64,000 bases of DNA from Bradyrhizobium sp. CCGE-LA001 (GCF_000296215.2 NZ_CP013949.1:4457501-4521500), one strand, 5' to 3'. Counted from the stretch's first letter, positions 40,252 to 48,902 are shown. Numbers and translations are program-made. Notes: generated from the sequence alone by a model not told the origin.

Positions 40252-41754
40252 ATGCCTGAGGTTGGTTCGCCTATCCTGGAGCTCCAGGGCATCACGAAGA
40301 GCTTCGGCGGTGTCGAAGCACTTCGTGGTGTCGACTTCGCGCTTCACGCCGGCGAGATCCATGGTCTCGTCGGCGAGAACGGCGCCGGAAAAAGCACGCT
40401 GATGAAGATCATCGCCGGCGTGCACACCGACTTCTCCGGCCGCTTCCTGATCGACGGGGCGGAAACGCATTTCCGCTCGGCGCGCGATGCGCACGCGGCC
40501 GGCATCGCCATGGTCCATCAGGAGCTCTCGGTCGCGCCCGACCTCACGGTCGCCGAGAACGTCTTCCTGGGCAACCAGCCGACCAACGCCCTTGGCCTCG
40601 TCCAGTGGCGGCGGATGGCGCGCGAGGCCGGCGAGCAACTCGCCCGCTTCGGCATCGACGTCGATCCGATGAGCAGGCTCGGCGATCTCCCGATCGGGCT
40701 GCAGCAGCTGATCGAGATCGCGCGCGTGCTGTTCTCGGGCGCGCGCATCGTCATCCTGGACGAGCCGACCTCCGCCCTCTCCCCGCCCGAGGTCGAGCGC
40801 CTTTTCGCGACACTCAGGCGGCTGCGCGAGGAAGGCGCCGCCATCGTCTTCATCTCGCATTTCATCGAGGACATCCTGCGCGTCTCCGACACGGTGACCG
40901 TGTTCCGCAACGGGCGCAAGGTCGCGGAGACCGCGAGCGCCGCGACCAGCAAGGGCGCGCTGATCGAGGCCATGATCGGCCGCGGCGGCGAAACGCTCGA
41001 GCACAGCTACACCGACGATCTGATGCTGCCGCAGCCGAGCGGCAGCCCGGTGATCCTGAAGGTCGATCAGCTCTCCCTCGCCCGCAGCCTCAAGGATGTC
41101 TCGTTCGAGGCGCGCGCAGGCGAGGTGCTCGGCATCTATGGCTTCATGGGCTGCGGGCAGCAGGAGCTGTCGCGCATCCTGTTCGGCAAGCTGAAGCCGG
41201 ACGGCGGCACGCTCGCCGTCGAGGGCACGCCGAAGACCTTCGCCAGCACGGCGGCGGCGCGGCGTGCCGGCGTGGCGCTGGTGCCCGAGAGCCGGCGCGA
41301 CATGCTGTTTCACCAGGAACCCGTCTACAAGAACATCTCGATCAGTATTCTCGACCGCATCTCGGCGCTGCTGCTCAAGCCGGCGCAAGAGCGCGATATC
41401 GCCAAGCGCCAGGTCGAGCAGCTCCAGATCAGGCCGCCGGTGGTCGGCCTCGACCTCGGCATGCTCTCCGGCGGCAACCAGCAGAAGGTCGCGCTGGCAA
41501 AATGGCTGACCTATCCGCCCAAGCTTCTGGTGCTGTGCGAGCCGACCCGCGGCATGGATGTCGGCGCCAAGAACGACGTCATCAACATCGTCCGCGACCT
41601 CCGCGCTAAGGGCCTTGCCATCATCGTGCTGTCGACCGAGCCGGAAACGGTGCTGTCGCTGGCCGACCGCATCCTCGTGCTCAAGCGCGGCGCCTTGGTG
41701 CGGGAATTCAGGAACGAGCCGGTCAGCAAGGACCGCCTGCTGGAAGCGGCGTGA
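40252..41754 (+). CDS. sugar ABC transporter ATP-binding protein (RbsA/MglA-like, double ATPase)
   Basis: This is a 500-residue protein with two fused nucleotide-binding domains. Domain 1 has Walker A GENGAGKST, signature LPIGLQQLIEIARVL and Walker B IVILDEPTSAL. Domain 2 (~255-495) has the degenerate Walker A GFMGCGQQELSR, signature LSGGNQQKVALAKWL and LLVLCEPTRGMDVG, as in CUT2 ATPases. It energises sugar import with the permease that follows. Its stop overlaps the permease GTG start by four bases. Confidence 0.95.
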   Translation: MPEVGSPILELQGITKSFGGVEALRGVDFALHAGEIHGLVGENGAGKSTLMKIIAGVHTDFSGRFLIDGAETHFRSARDAHAAGIAMVHQELSVAPDLTVAENVFLGNQPTNALGLVQWRRMAREAGEQLARFGIDVDPMSRLGDLPIGLQQLIEIARVLFSGARIVILDEPTSALSPPEVERLFATLRRLREEGAAIVFISHFIEDILRVSDTVTVFRNGRKVAETASAATSKGALIEAMIGRGGETLEHSYTDDLMLPQPSGSPVILKVDQLSLARSLKDVSFEARAGEVLGIYGFMGCGQQELSRILFGKLKPDGGTLAVEGTPKTFASTAAARRAGVALVPESRRDMLFHQEPVYKNISISILDRISALLLKPAQERDIAKRQVEQLQIRPPVVGLDLGMLSGGNQQKVALAKWLTYPPKLLVLCEPTRGMDVGAKNDVINIVRDLRAKGLAIIVLSTEPETVLSLADRILVLKRGALVREFRNEPVSKDRLLEAA

Positions 41755-42791
41755 CGGAGAAGCACATGAGCAGCGACACGGCGTTGGCGACGGGGCAGCG
41801 GACACGCGGGCTCGCGCCCTTCCTGCGCTCGCAGATGCGCAACATCGCGCCGTTCCTGACCTTGATCTTCCTGGCCGGCTTCTTCTCCTTCGCCAGCCCC
41901 TCCTTTGCGACGCTCGACAATCTCGGCAACATCCTCACGCAAGTGTCGATCACCGGCATCATCGCGGTCGGCCTCACCTTCGTGATCCTCTGCGCCGAGA
42001 TCGACCTCTCGATCGCCGCCATCGCCAACGTCACCGGCATCGCGGTTGCCTACTTCACGCTGCAGGAATCCTACGTCAACATCGCCAACGTGCCGCTGCC
42101 TGGCGCCGTCGCAATCCTGCTGTCGATCCTGCTCTGCGCCCTGCTCGGCCTCGTCAATGCGCTGGGGCTGACCGTGATCGGCATCCCCTCCTTCATCATG
42201 ACGTTGGCGATGATGCAGATCGCCGCCGGCATCTCCGCTCTCCTGGTGCGCGGCCAGATCGCCTACAAGGTGCCGAGCCTGATCACGACGCTCGGCTCGG
42301 GCTCGATCGGCGGCATCCCCTGGCTCGTCATCATCGCCGCGCTGATGCTGCTCGGCGGCCATCTGGTGCTGACCTACACGCGCTTCGGCCGCTATGTCTA
42401 CATGGTCGGGGGCAATCGCGAGGCCGCCGAATATTCCGGCCTCAACGTCAAGCTGATCCTCGGCGCGGTCATGGTGATCTCGGCGGTGTGCTCCGGCATC
42501 GGCGGCATGCTCGGCGTCGCCCATTTCGGCAGCGCGCAGCAGAACGAGTTCGACACCTACCTGCTCGACTCCATCGCCGCCGTCGTGGTCGGCGGCACCA
42601 GCCTGTTCGGCGGCCGCGGCGGCATCGGCAACACCATCGTCGGCCTGTTCGTGCTGGGCGTTCTCAACAATGGCCTCGATCACGTCAACATCGACAGTTT
42701 CCTGAAGATCCTGATCCGCGGCCTGATTCTCCTGGCGGCGCTGGTCATCAACGTCTATGCGCAGCGCTTGAGGGAAAAAGCGGCGGAGTAG
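41751..42791 (+). CDS. sugar ABC transporter permease (RbsC-like)
   Basis: This 346-residue inner-membrane protein has about nine or ten spans. It has the CUT2 permease signatures FVILCAEIDLSIAAIANVTGI and AVVVGGTSLFGGRGGIGNTIVG. It forms a homodimeric channel with the double ATPase. The GTG at 41751 overlaps the ATPase stop; ATG at 41766 (MSSDTALATG) is an equally good start. It is the last gene of the importer operon, followed by a 310-bp repeat region. Confidence 0.94.
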   Translation: MTEKHMSSDTALATGQRTRGLAPFLRSQMRNIAPFLTLIFLAGFFSFASPSFATLDNLGNILTQVSITGIIAVGLTFVILCAEIDLSIAAIANVTGIAVAYFTLQESYVNIANVPLPGAVAILLSILLCALLGLVNALGLTVIGIPSFIMTLAMMQIAAGISALLVRGQIAYKVPSLITTLGSGSIGGIPWLVIIAALMLLGGHLVLTYTRFGRYVYMVGGNREAAEYSGLNVKLILGAVMVISAVCSGIGGMLGVAHFGSAQQNEFDTYLLDSIAAVVVGGTSLFGGRGGIGNTIVGLFVLGVLNNGLDHVNIDSFLKILIRGLILLAALVINVYAQRLREKAAE

Positions 42792-42812
42792 GCGGCTCTC
42801 GAAACAAAGGTA

Positions 42813-42838
42813 CGAAAACAACCCCATGCACAGTAGCC
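42813..42838. repeat. 26-bp dispersed repeat, copy B
   Basis: Identical to 26600-26625 in opposite orientation, with core CCCCATGCACAGTAG on the plus strand. Like the other copy it lies in a gap at the 3' ends of convergent genes. Confidence 0.8.
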
Positions 42839-42981
42839 GGGGCCAGCGAAATCAATGGCTTGCGCGCGGCGTCGCCGAACTGCGGATTTAGCGAACTTCG
42901 TTTGACTCGTCGGGCAAAACAGGGGCAGGATGTCACCATGGCGGCGCCCTCAAAGCGATTGGCGAAGTACCGCTGCCACCC

Positions 42982-43063
42982 CGTCATTGCGAGCGCAGCG
43001 AAGCAATCCAGGTATCTCTCCGCGGATGCATTTCTGGATTGCTTCGCTGCGCTCGCAATGACG
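42982..43063. repeat. long palindromic intergenic repeat (30-bp perfect arms)
   Basis: The arms 42982-43011 and 43034-43063 are exact reverse complements (left arm begins CGTCATTGCGAGCGCAGCG) separated by 22 bases. As RNA it would form a very stable hairpin. Repeats beginning CGTCATTGCGAGCGCAGCGAA are common between genes in Bradyrhizobium and Rhodopseudomonas (established knowledge from memory). It sits between convergent genes and could act as a bidirectional terminator. Confidence 0.9.
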
Positions 43064-43101
43064 ACGCGGTGAGAGCAGCTGATCAACATGGCGAACACTG
43101 C

Positions 43102-43806
43102 TCAGCTCGCGCCCTTCCCGGCCGGCGAAATCTTCGAAAATCTGAAATCACAATGGCTCGCGCCGCCGGCCAGCGTCTGCGTCCGTTCCAGGCGGATGCC
43201 CCGCGTTGCGTAGGCATCGAAATCGAGCCCGCAAATGTTCGGCAGGATGTCCTTGTCGCCATGGCGCGCGGCGAATTTGCAGAAGCCGCAAGCCTTGTAG
43301 TTGATGCCGAACTCAAACTCGTCGCCTGGCCCGGGCTCGACGAAATTGTAGACGAAATCACCCGGGAATGCGTCTTGATGGCTCTTCGTGACACTTTGCG
43401 CCGCCTGCTCGCGCAGCAATGTCTGGTTCTCGGGTGACATGAACTCGCGCCCCGCGGCGAGGCGTTCCGCCTCGGGCACCGTGAGCAATTGCGCATTGTA
43501 GGTTTCCCGCTCGATGTCGCCGATCACCGGCAGCGGCACACCATGCCGCTGGAGCACGCGGCTGATAGCCATAAAACCCATCAGACGCATGAAGAAATCG
43601 CTCATGCGGTTTGCTGCACCTCCGACATAGGGCAGCTGGGCGAGCACGACCGCGAATTCGTCCATGACCTCCTGCCTGATGGCAGCGATATCGGGCAGCT
43701 GTGCACGGTCGCGCAACATCGCTTCGGCAAGGTCGAGGCGATGGCGCATGGCGGCTTCCATGGTGCCGCGATGCGCCTCGTAGAAGGGATGGATGATCTC
43801 GGCCAT
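43102..43806 (-). CDS. L-2-amino-thiazoline-4-carboxylate hydrolase-family protein
   Basis: This 234-residue protein is like ATC hydrolase, which opens L-2-aminothiazoline-4-carboxylate to N-carbamoyl-L-cysteine in Pseudomonas. The conserved Cys/His-rich C-terminal half is intact: YKACGFCKFAARHG (Cys173, Cys176), NICGLDFDAY (Cys192) and GASHCDFRF (His218, Cys219). The start MAEIIHPFYEAHRG has GAGAGA about 7 bases upstream; an alternative ATG at 43842 overlaps the RidA stop. No N-carbamoyl hydrolase is adjacent, so the real substrate may differ. It forms a unit with RidA and VOC genes. Confidence 0.82.
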   Translation of the reverse strand: MAEIIHPFYEAHRGTMEAAMRHRLDLAEAMLRDRAQLPDIAAIRQEVMDEFAVVLAQLPYVGGAANRMSDFFMRLMGFMAISRVLQRHGVPLPVIGDIERETYNAQLLTVPEAERLAAGREFMSPENQTLLREQAAQSVTKSHQDAFPGDFVYNFVEPGPGDEFEFGINYKACGFCKFAARHGDKDILPNICGLDFDAYATRGIRLERTQTLAGGASHCDFRFSKISPAGKGAS

Positions 43807-43838
43807 CGGATGTCTCTCAACAAATCGCCCTGCCCGCT

Positions 43839-44225
43839 TCATTCCGCGGCGATCGCCTCGATCTCCAGCAGCCATTTGCTGTCGACGGTTTGCGCGATCA
43901 TGACGGTCAGCGCGGGTTCGTGTCCCGCCAGCATTTTGCGGCGCACGCCGCGATTGGGCACGACCTGGCTGAGGTCGGTCAGGAACGTGGTGACCTTCAC
44001 CAGATTTCGGATGCCGAGGCCGGCTGCGGCGAGCACCTCGATGATGTTCCGCCAAGCCTGCTCGCATTGCGCCTCGAAACCGTCGGGCACGCTGCCGTCG
44101 GACCTCTCGGGCACCTGACCGCTGATGAACAGCAGTCGGCGATGCTGACTGACTTCGAGTCCCATGCTGTAGCCGCCGGCGGGCGGATGAACCGATGGAG
44201 GATTATGCGTGACGATTTGAGCCAT
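43839..44225 (-). CDS. RidA/YjgF family protein
   Basis: This is a 128-residue trimeric-fold protein of the enamine/imine deaminase family. Typical features are RRLLFISGQVPE, EAQCEQAWRNIIEVLAAAGLG and NLVKVTTFLTDLS. The catalytic Arg of RidA proper (in the C-terminal R-x-x-x-x motif) is not clear, since the corresponding segment reads VPNRGVRRKMLAGHEPALTVM, so it could belong to a non-RidA subgroup. It lies between VOC and ATC-hydrolase-like genes with tight spacing, suggesting a shared catabolic or detoxifying pathway. Confidence 0.88.
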   Translation of the reverse strand: MAQIVTHNPPSVHPPAGGYSMGLEVSQHRRLLFISGQVPERSDGSVPDGFEAQCEQAWRNIIEVLAAAGLGIRNLVKVTTFLTDLSQVVPNRGVRRKMLAGHEPALTVMIAQTVDSKWLLEIEAIAAE

Positions 44226-44226
44226 G

Positions 44227-45096
44227 TCAGATTGCCTCCTGTTCGACGAATTCCAGTGCCAACCCATGCGATGCCGCAGGCGACACCAGCAGCACGGCGC
44301 CGCGCATCTCGAAATCGACGCCGTTTGACTTCAATGTGCGTCGGGTAGCGTCGAGCTCGGCGACAGCAAAACGCGCAGCGCAGAAGCGCGGCGACGTATC
44401 GCCGGCAAGGCCCGGCAACCGCTGCGACAATTCCGCAGGGCCCAGCACCGTGATCCGATCGCCGGTCTTGCCGATCGTCAGCCGCCCCGGCGCAAGCTCG
44501 GCCGTTCCTTCCATGAGATGCTCGAGAAATTCGCGATGCCTCGCCGGCTCCGGTGCCGACATCACGACCTCGATCACACGTGTTGCCGCGTTAGGGTGGC
44601 GCTGATAATCGGGCTTCCAGAACAATTCCGGCGCATGCCGCTGCTGGCACGTGAAGAACGCGATCTCGGACATCGCGGGATCGGTGGCAAAGGCGAGCGA
44701 AAACTCGACGCGCGCCGTGCCACCGCCCGGCAGCACCGCGTCGCGGCCAAAATCGAACGGCGCGTAGGCGCCGATGCCTTTCGCCGCGAAATCGGCCGCA
44801 TCCGCAAGGGCGTCGGTGCTGTGCAAGGCCAGCATCGACATGCCTTCGCTACGCGCGAGAAAATCCCGGTTGTGAGCCGCGAAGCTGAAGCGCCCCGGCG
44901 CGGCGGCGGGCACCAGCGCCTCGTCGGTGACGGCCAGCAATTCGAGAAAATTATCGGCGAACTGCGCGAGGCGGTTGCTGGTTCCGAACGGGTGCACCCC
45001 GGTCGGCGTGAGATTGAAGCCGAGCTTTTGCCAATCCAGCGCGGCCTGTTGCAGATCGCGGACGCAAATGACGAGATGATCGAGGCGGCGGGGCAT
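44227..45096 (-). CDS. VOC/glyoxalase-like family protein
   Basis: This 289-residue protein has two vicinal-oxygen-chelate-type halves. It opens MPRRLDHLVICVRDLQQAALDWQKLGFNLTP, typical of the Glyoxalase_3-like group, and ends SHGLALEFVEQEAI. The putative metal His8 and Glu in LEFVEQ are present. The activity is unknown. It is the first gene of the three-gene minus-strand unit, one base from the RidA gene and divergent from the LysR-type gene, with 109 bp between them. Confidence 0.85.
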   Translation of the reverse strand: MPRRLDHLVICVRDLQQAALDWQKLGFNLTPTGVHPFGTSNRLAQFADNFLELLAVTDEALVPAAAPGRFSFAAHNRDFLARSEGMSMLALHSTDALADAADFAAKGIGAYAPFDFGRDAVLPGGGTARVEFSLAFATDPAMSEIAFFTCQQRHAPELFWKPDYQRHPNAATRVIEVVMSAPEPARHREFLEHLMEGTAELAPGRLTIGKTGDRITVLGPAELSQRLPGLAGDTSPRFCAARFAVAELDATRRTLKSNGVDFEMRGAVLLVSPAASHGLALEFVEQEAI

Positions 45097-45205
45097 GGGT
45101 TTCTCCGGATTGCGGATCCACCGTATCCGGCGACGGCGCTGCCGCGCAAACCATCATTCCTGCGGTTCAACGCAAGAAAATCTATTGCAAGCCCACAGCC
45201 GTTGC

Positions 45206-45847
45206 ATGACAAACTTGGCAGCGATGACCTACGCCCTTCCCCCGCTCAACGCGCTCCGCGCCTTCGAAGCCGCCGCGCGCCATCTCAGCTTCAAGCTGGC
45301 CGCGCACGAGCTGCATGTCACGCCCGCCGCCGTGGGGCAGCAGGTGAAGGCGCTGGAGGCACGCCTCGGCGTGCGGCTGTTCGATCGGCTGCATAAGCAG
45401 CTCATCCTCACCCCGGCAGGACAGGCCTATCTGCCCGGGATATCCGAAGGCTTTCGTCACATTGCCGAGGCGACCTCGCATTTGAAGCCGGCTGGCGTGC
45501 TGCTGCAATTGGGCGTCCACGGCAGCATCGACCTGCGCCGCCTCGATCTCGCGGAGTTTCGCAGCGCGCACCCGGACATCGGCCTGCGGGTGCTGCAGCC
45601 CGCCGGCCTGCACGAGATGGTCGAAGGCAAGGTCGACCTGCTGATCGCCCGCGGTCTCGGCCACCATCCCGGATATCGCTGCAACCGGATCGACGAGGGA
45701 TCGGGTCTGGGCGACTGGCTGGTCGCGCCCGAAGGCACGGCGGATTGCCCGGAGGTCGTCAGTTTCCGCGCGTGGCTGCGCGCCTTATCGGCCGAGAAGC
45801 CGCGCGCAAGCGGCCGTCCGCGTCTGGTGGGCATCAGCGGACGTTGA
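45206..45847 (+). CDS. LysR-family regulator (GcvA-like) with internally shortened effector domain
   Basis: The N-terminal winged helix is complete (LPPLNALRAFEAAARHLSFKLAAHELHVTPAAVGQQVKALE, with the GcvA-type LFDRLHKQLILTPAGQAYLPG). The product is only 213 residues, against about 300 for the family. After the first effector strands (HPDIGLRVLQPAGLHEMVEG, RCNRID) it jumps to the C-terminal consensus DWLVAPEGTADCPEVVSFRAWLRA, so roughly 90 residues are missing without breaking the frame. DNA binding is probably kept, ligand sensing doubtful. It is divergent from the VOC-RidA-ATC-hydrolase unit, its likely target. The ATG at 45224 is an alternative start. Confidence 0.8.
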   Translation: MTNLAAMTYALPPLNALRAFEAAARHLSFKLAAHELHVTPAAVGQQVKALEARLGVRLFDRLHKQLILTPAGQAYLPGISEGFRHIAEATSHLKPAGVLLQLGVHGSIDLRRLDLAEFRSAHPDIGLRVLQPAGLHEMVEGKVDLLIARGLGHHPGYRCNRIDEGSGLGDWLVAPEGTADCPEVVSFRAWLRALSAEKPRASGRPRLVGISGR

Positions 45848-45968
45848 GGCTGTTCCCGGCCGCTACCAACGCCGAGTCCCAAACCTACAACCGGGAACAA
45901 TGAACATTTTTCGTGGTCTGCGCGACCAAGCTCAGGATCGTCATCTGAGCCCCAGGGATTGCGCAAAA

Positions 45969-46850
45969 ATGAACCGTCGAACGCTAGGGGGCTTGCTTGC
46001 CGGCAGCCTGCTCGCTGCGACGGCCGCGATGGCGATCCCGGTCACGCCGGACCCTGTCCGCGACAGCTCGGCGGATACCATCCAATTCGGCTGGCATCGC
46101 ACCCCGGGCGCAAACGAGTATATCGATCAAACCTGGTGGGCGGTCAGGGACCGTTGCACCCCAGGGCATCTCGGTGAGCGCCTCCTCTGCGACGCGGTCG
46201 CATTTCTGGCACGGGCAGCCACCCGGACGTTCGAAGCCAAGATGTCCGACGAGGCCGGTCTCGCGCTGCCGGCGGGCTGGGGACTGATGACCGCGAAGAA
46301 CTCGCCCTTCATCCGGTCGGCGCACGTCGAGACGCCACGCGATCTCGCGGCGGTGCTCGCCTTCTATCGCGCCGCACTCCGGGAGCGAGGCTGGACGGAA
46401 ATCGAGGGCGCGGTGGTCACGCCCGACAGCACCGCGATCGGCTTCACGACGAGCGAAGGCCCGGCGTCGCTTCGGCTCAGCCGCGAGAGCGGCAAGACCA
46501 TCGCGGATCTTTCTCTGCGCAAGCCGGCGGTCGCGTCGGCCGGCATCCTGCCGAAGCCCGGGCAAGCGAGGTTGCTGCTCGGCAACAAGACGGATAAAGC
46601 GGCGGTCATCACCGTCAACGAGCGCACCATCCCGCTGGCGGCTCACGCCGGAGAAAGGCTGGCCTACTCCGACAACGTTGCGGACGAATTGCCGGACGAC
46701 CTGAAGCTCGACCTGCCGCCGGGCAAGTACAAGTTCAGCGTCAAGGCGGATGGTCGCGCGCAAGATCGGCAGTTCGAAGTCGCGGTCAATGAGACCTGGG
46801 GTGTTCTGGTCGGACCGGATGGCGCCTTGCTGCCGATGCGGCTTTATTGA
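45969..46850 (+). CDS. exported hypothetical protein
   Basis: This is a 293-residue protein not recognised as a known family. The signal peptide (MNRRTLGGLLAGSLLAATAAMA, cleavage ~22) is followed by a periplasmic globular chain. The middle (~115-180: ETPRDLAAVLAFYRAALRERGW) resembles small anti-parallel 'FYR...RGW' modules found in secreted proteins. The C-terminal part (~205-290) reads like an Ig-like/PEGA-type beta domain (GKYKFSVKADGRAQDRQFEVAVNETWGVLVG). It is separate from the LysR gene (121 bp upstream) and convergent with mtnK. An upstream ATG at 45900 adds 23 non-signal residues. Confidence 0.8.
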   Translation: MNRRTLGGLLAGSLLAATAAMAIPVTPDPVRDSSADTIQFGWHRTPGANEYIDQTWWAVRDRCTPGHLGERLLCDAVAFLARAATRTFEAKMSDEAGLALPAGWGLMTAKNSPFIRSAHVETPRDLAAVLAFYRAALRERGWTEIEGAVVTPDSTAIGFTTSEGPASLRLSRESGKTIADLSLRKPAVASAGILPKPGQARLLLGNKTDKAAVITVNERTIPLAAHAGERLAYSDNVADELPDDLKLDLPPGKYKFSVKADGRAQDRQFEVAVNETWGVLVGPDGALLPMRLY

Positions 46851-46860
46851 TTATCGCCTG

Positions 46861-48150
46861 TCAACCGGATAGTTCCGGCATCCAGTCCCCCAGCTTTCGC
46901 GCAGCGCCGGTGACGTCTGCGATGGTCGGAAATGCCGCCGTCTCCACCATCATTGCGCGTGCGAGCCGCACGGCGCGAGCTTCGCTAATCGCTCGCCTGC
47001 GCGGATCCTCGATCAGCTCGAAGTCGATGTTGTGGGCGAGGCCGAAGATGCGGCGGATGGTTTTTGCGGCGGTGAAGCCGACCGTATCGGCGAACAGGCG
47101 CTGCATGTAGGCCCGCCGCTCGGCTTCCAGGCGCGCAGCCCCCTTCTCGCCGGCGAAGAGCGAGACGGGATAGGCATCGCCTTCCGCGCCGGCGCGCCAG
47201 AGGTCGAGGAATTTGCGGGCGAACTCATTCCAGACCTTTTCGACGGTCTCCAGAACCCAACCCTCGAAGGCCGCCCGCTCGCCCACTTTGCGCTCGTGGC
47301 CGGCGGAGGCGAAATAGGCCATCAGGAGATTGGCCAGCACGGCGCCGACGTCGAAGCCCATCGGGCCGTAGAATGCGAATTCGGGGTCGATCACCCGCGT
47401 CTGGCTCTCCGTCACCATGATCGAGCCGGTGTGGAGGTCGCCATGGAGCAGCGCCTCCGGGCTTGCCATGAATTTCAGCTTCAGCCGGGAGATCGCGACG
47501 TGCAGGTCCATGTCGTCGCGCAGCTCCGCGGCCAGGCCGTCGAGATAGGGCGCGGTCCAGCGGTTCTGTTCGGCGACGCGGTAGGGATCGGTGAAGATCA
47601 GATCCTCGGTGATCTTGCAGAGCGCATGGTTGCCGGCAAACGCCGCGATGCCCTCCTTCTTCTCGGCCGCGGACAGCGCGAGGTCGGAGGTAAAGAACAG
47701 CGTCTGCGCCATGAAGGTGGTGATGTCGTCCACAAAGCCAGGATATTGCGTTGCCGCAACCAGCCCCTTGCGCATGATGATGTGGGGTTCGAGCAACTCC
47801 ATCACCGTGAGCGCCAGCGCCGCGTTGTGATGCAGCAGCGCCGGCACGAGGCCGGGCGCGAGCTCGGCCTGCTTCGACAGCGCCAGATATTCGTAATGGG
47901 CCCGGGACAACGGCAACGGCCAGCTCTCGCCGACCAGGCGGACGTAAGGCAGCGCCTGCTTCACGGCGATGCCGCCGCGATTGCCCTTGACGATGAAGAC
48001 GAGGTTGAGATTGCCGTCGCCGACCTCGGTGATCGCCCAGGACTTGGGCTCGCCGCCGAGCAGTGCCGCGATATCGGGCAGGCCAGCGAGATAGTCCCGC
48101 AAGTCCGCCTCATGCAAGATCCGATAGTCCCCTGCCCGGTCCCCGCTCAT
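46861..48150 (-). CDS. mtnK: S-methyl-5-thioribose kinase
   Basis: The enzyme phosphorylates 5-methylthioribose in the methionine salvage pathway, in the cytosol. The 429-residue protein has the aminoglycoside-phosphotransferase-like catalytic loop LLHGDLHTGSIMV (His236 to Asp238 region) and metal-binding VIDPEFAFYGPMGFD (Asp255), both characteristic of MtnK. The glycine-rich segment EVGDGNLNLVF is near residue 42. mtnA is not in the window. It is convergent with the exported hypothetical gene (10-base gap). Confidence 0.95.
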   Translation of the reverse strand: MSGDRAGDYRILHEADLRDYLAGLPDIAALLGGEPKSWAITEVGDGNLNLVFIVKGNRGGIAVKQALPYVRLVGESWPLPLSRAHYEYLALSKQAELAPGLVPALLHHNAALALTVMELLEPHIIMRKGLVAATQYPGFVDDITTFMAQTLFFTSDLALSAAEKKEGIAAFAGNHALCKITEDLIFTDPYRVAEQNRWTAPYLDGLAAELRDDMDLHVAISRLKLKFMASPEALLHGDLHTGSIMVTESQTRVIDPEFAFYGPMGFDVGAVLANLLMAYFASAGHERKVGERAAFEGWVLETVEKVWNEFARKFLDLWRAGAEGDAYPVSLFAGEKGAARLEAERRAYMQRLFADTVGFTAAKTIRRIFGLAHNIDFELIEDPRRRAISEARAVRLARAMMVETAAFPTIADVTGAARKLGDWMPELSG

Positions 48151-48183
48151 GACGATCCCATCCCATGTCTGGGCCGGAACGTT

Positions 48184-48400
48184 ACTCCCGCTGCTGGGAA
48201 GCAGGAGCCGAGCCCGGCCATTCTTTTGGTCGGATCGTAGTCACAATCAACGCAGGCCGCCAGCCAGCGCTTTTGGTTGTGCCAGCGCACAGGAAGATGA
48301 CCGAGGTCACGAGTATCGGGACCAAGCTGGGACGCTTGGTCGCGAGCGCTCGGTCTGCCGGCCAGGAACACAAGCGGGCCGAGACGGTTTTGCCATTCTG
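48184..48400 (-). pseudogene. decayed paralogue of the 49182-49529 gene
   Basis: Read on the minus strand, this stretch carries the segment VDCDYDPTKRMAGLGSCF, matching YCDYDPIKRKAEIGSSF at the C-terminus of the intact gene about 1 kb away. The DNA just before the shared stop (AGCGGGAGTAAC) also matches, but one extra base shifts the frame after GSCF. No start codon or N-terminal membrane segment can be found. It looks like the remnant of a duplicated small membrane protein gene. Confidence 0.55.
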
Positions 48401-48420
48401 ACCGTTTGAAGGAGCTGCCG

Positions 48421-48870
48421 ATGAGCCGCGGAATGCCATCCATGACTGCACTTCTGGCGATGCTGGCCATCGCCGGATATCAGAACCGCGACAAACTGGC
48501 AGAGCTGCTGAAAGGCGCCGGCGGCGGCTCGTCCCCGGGGGGCCAGCAGCCGCTCGGAGGCATGCTGGGCAATCTCGGCGGCATGCTCGGCGCGGGCGGA
48601 ATCGGGGGCCTGCTCAACGGCGGAATTGGCGAGCTCCTGGAGAGGTTTAACCAGAATGGGCAGGGCGAGATCGCCGATTCATGGGTGAAGCCCGGCCCGA
48701 ACAAGGAGATCTCCTCGCCGGAGCTCAAGCAAGCCATCGGCAGCGACGTCCTGGAGAAGCTCGCACAGCAGACCGGGCTTTCTCAAGACGAGATCGTCAC
48801 ACGGCTATCCCGCGAGCTTCCGACCGCCATCGACAAATACACGCCGGATGGACGTTTGCCCGACGCGTAG
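48421..48870 (+). CDS. YidB-family (DUF937) protein
   Basis: This 149-residue protein starts MSRGMPSMTALLAMLAIAGYQNRDKL, then a Gly-rich linker (about 40-75 with GGMLGNLGGMLGAGGIGGLLNGGI). The YidB C-terminal module follows: EIADSWVKPGPNKEISSPEL, IGSDVLEKLAQQTGLSQDEI and LPTAIDKYTPDGRLP. It is of unknown function, often linked with stress. GGAG about 9 bases upstream supports the ATG at 48421. It is followed after 32 bases by another stress-related membrane gene, in probable operon. Confidence 0.88.
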   Translation: MSRGMPSMTALLAMLAIAGYQNRDKLAELLKGAGGGSSPGGQQPLGGMLGNLGGMLGAGGIGGLLNGGIGELLERFNQNGQGEIADSWVKPGPNKEISSPELKQAIGSDVLEKLAQQTGLSQDEIVTRLSRELPTAIDKYTPDGRLPDA

Positions 48871-48902
48871 CTGCAACGGCTCCACTCAGAAGAGGAGTAC
48901 AC

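Larger units (their letters stand above)
42792..43101. other. 310-bp intergenic repeat island
   Basis: The region between the ABC permease and the ATC-hydrolase-like gene (convergent) holds a 26-bp dispersed repeat (42813-42838) and a 30-bp perfect inverted repeat (42982-43063). No gene is supported; open frames here are short and run through the repeats. Confidence 0.75.
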
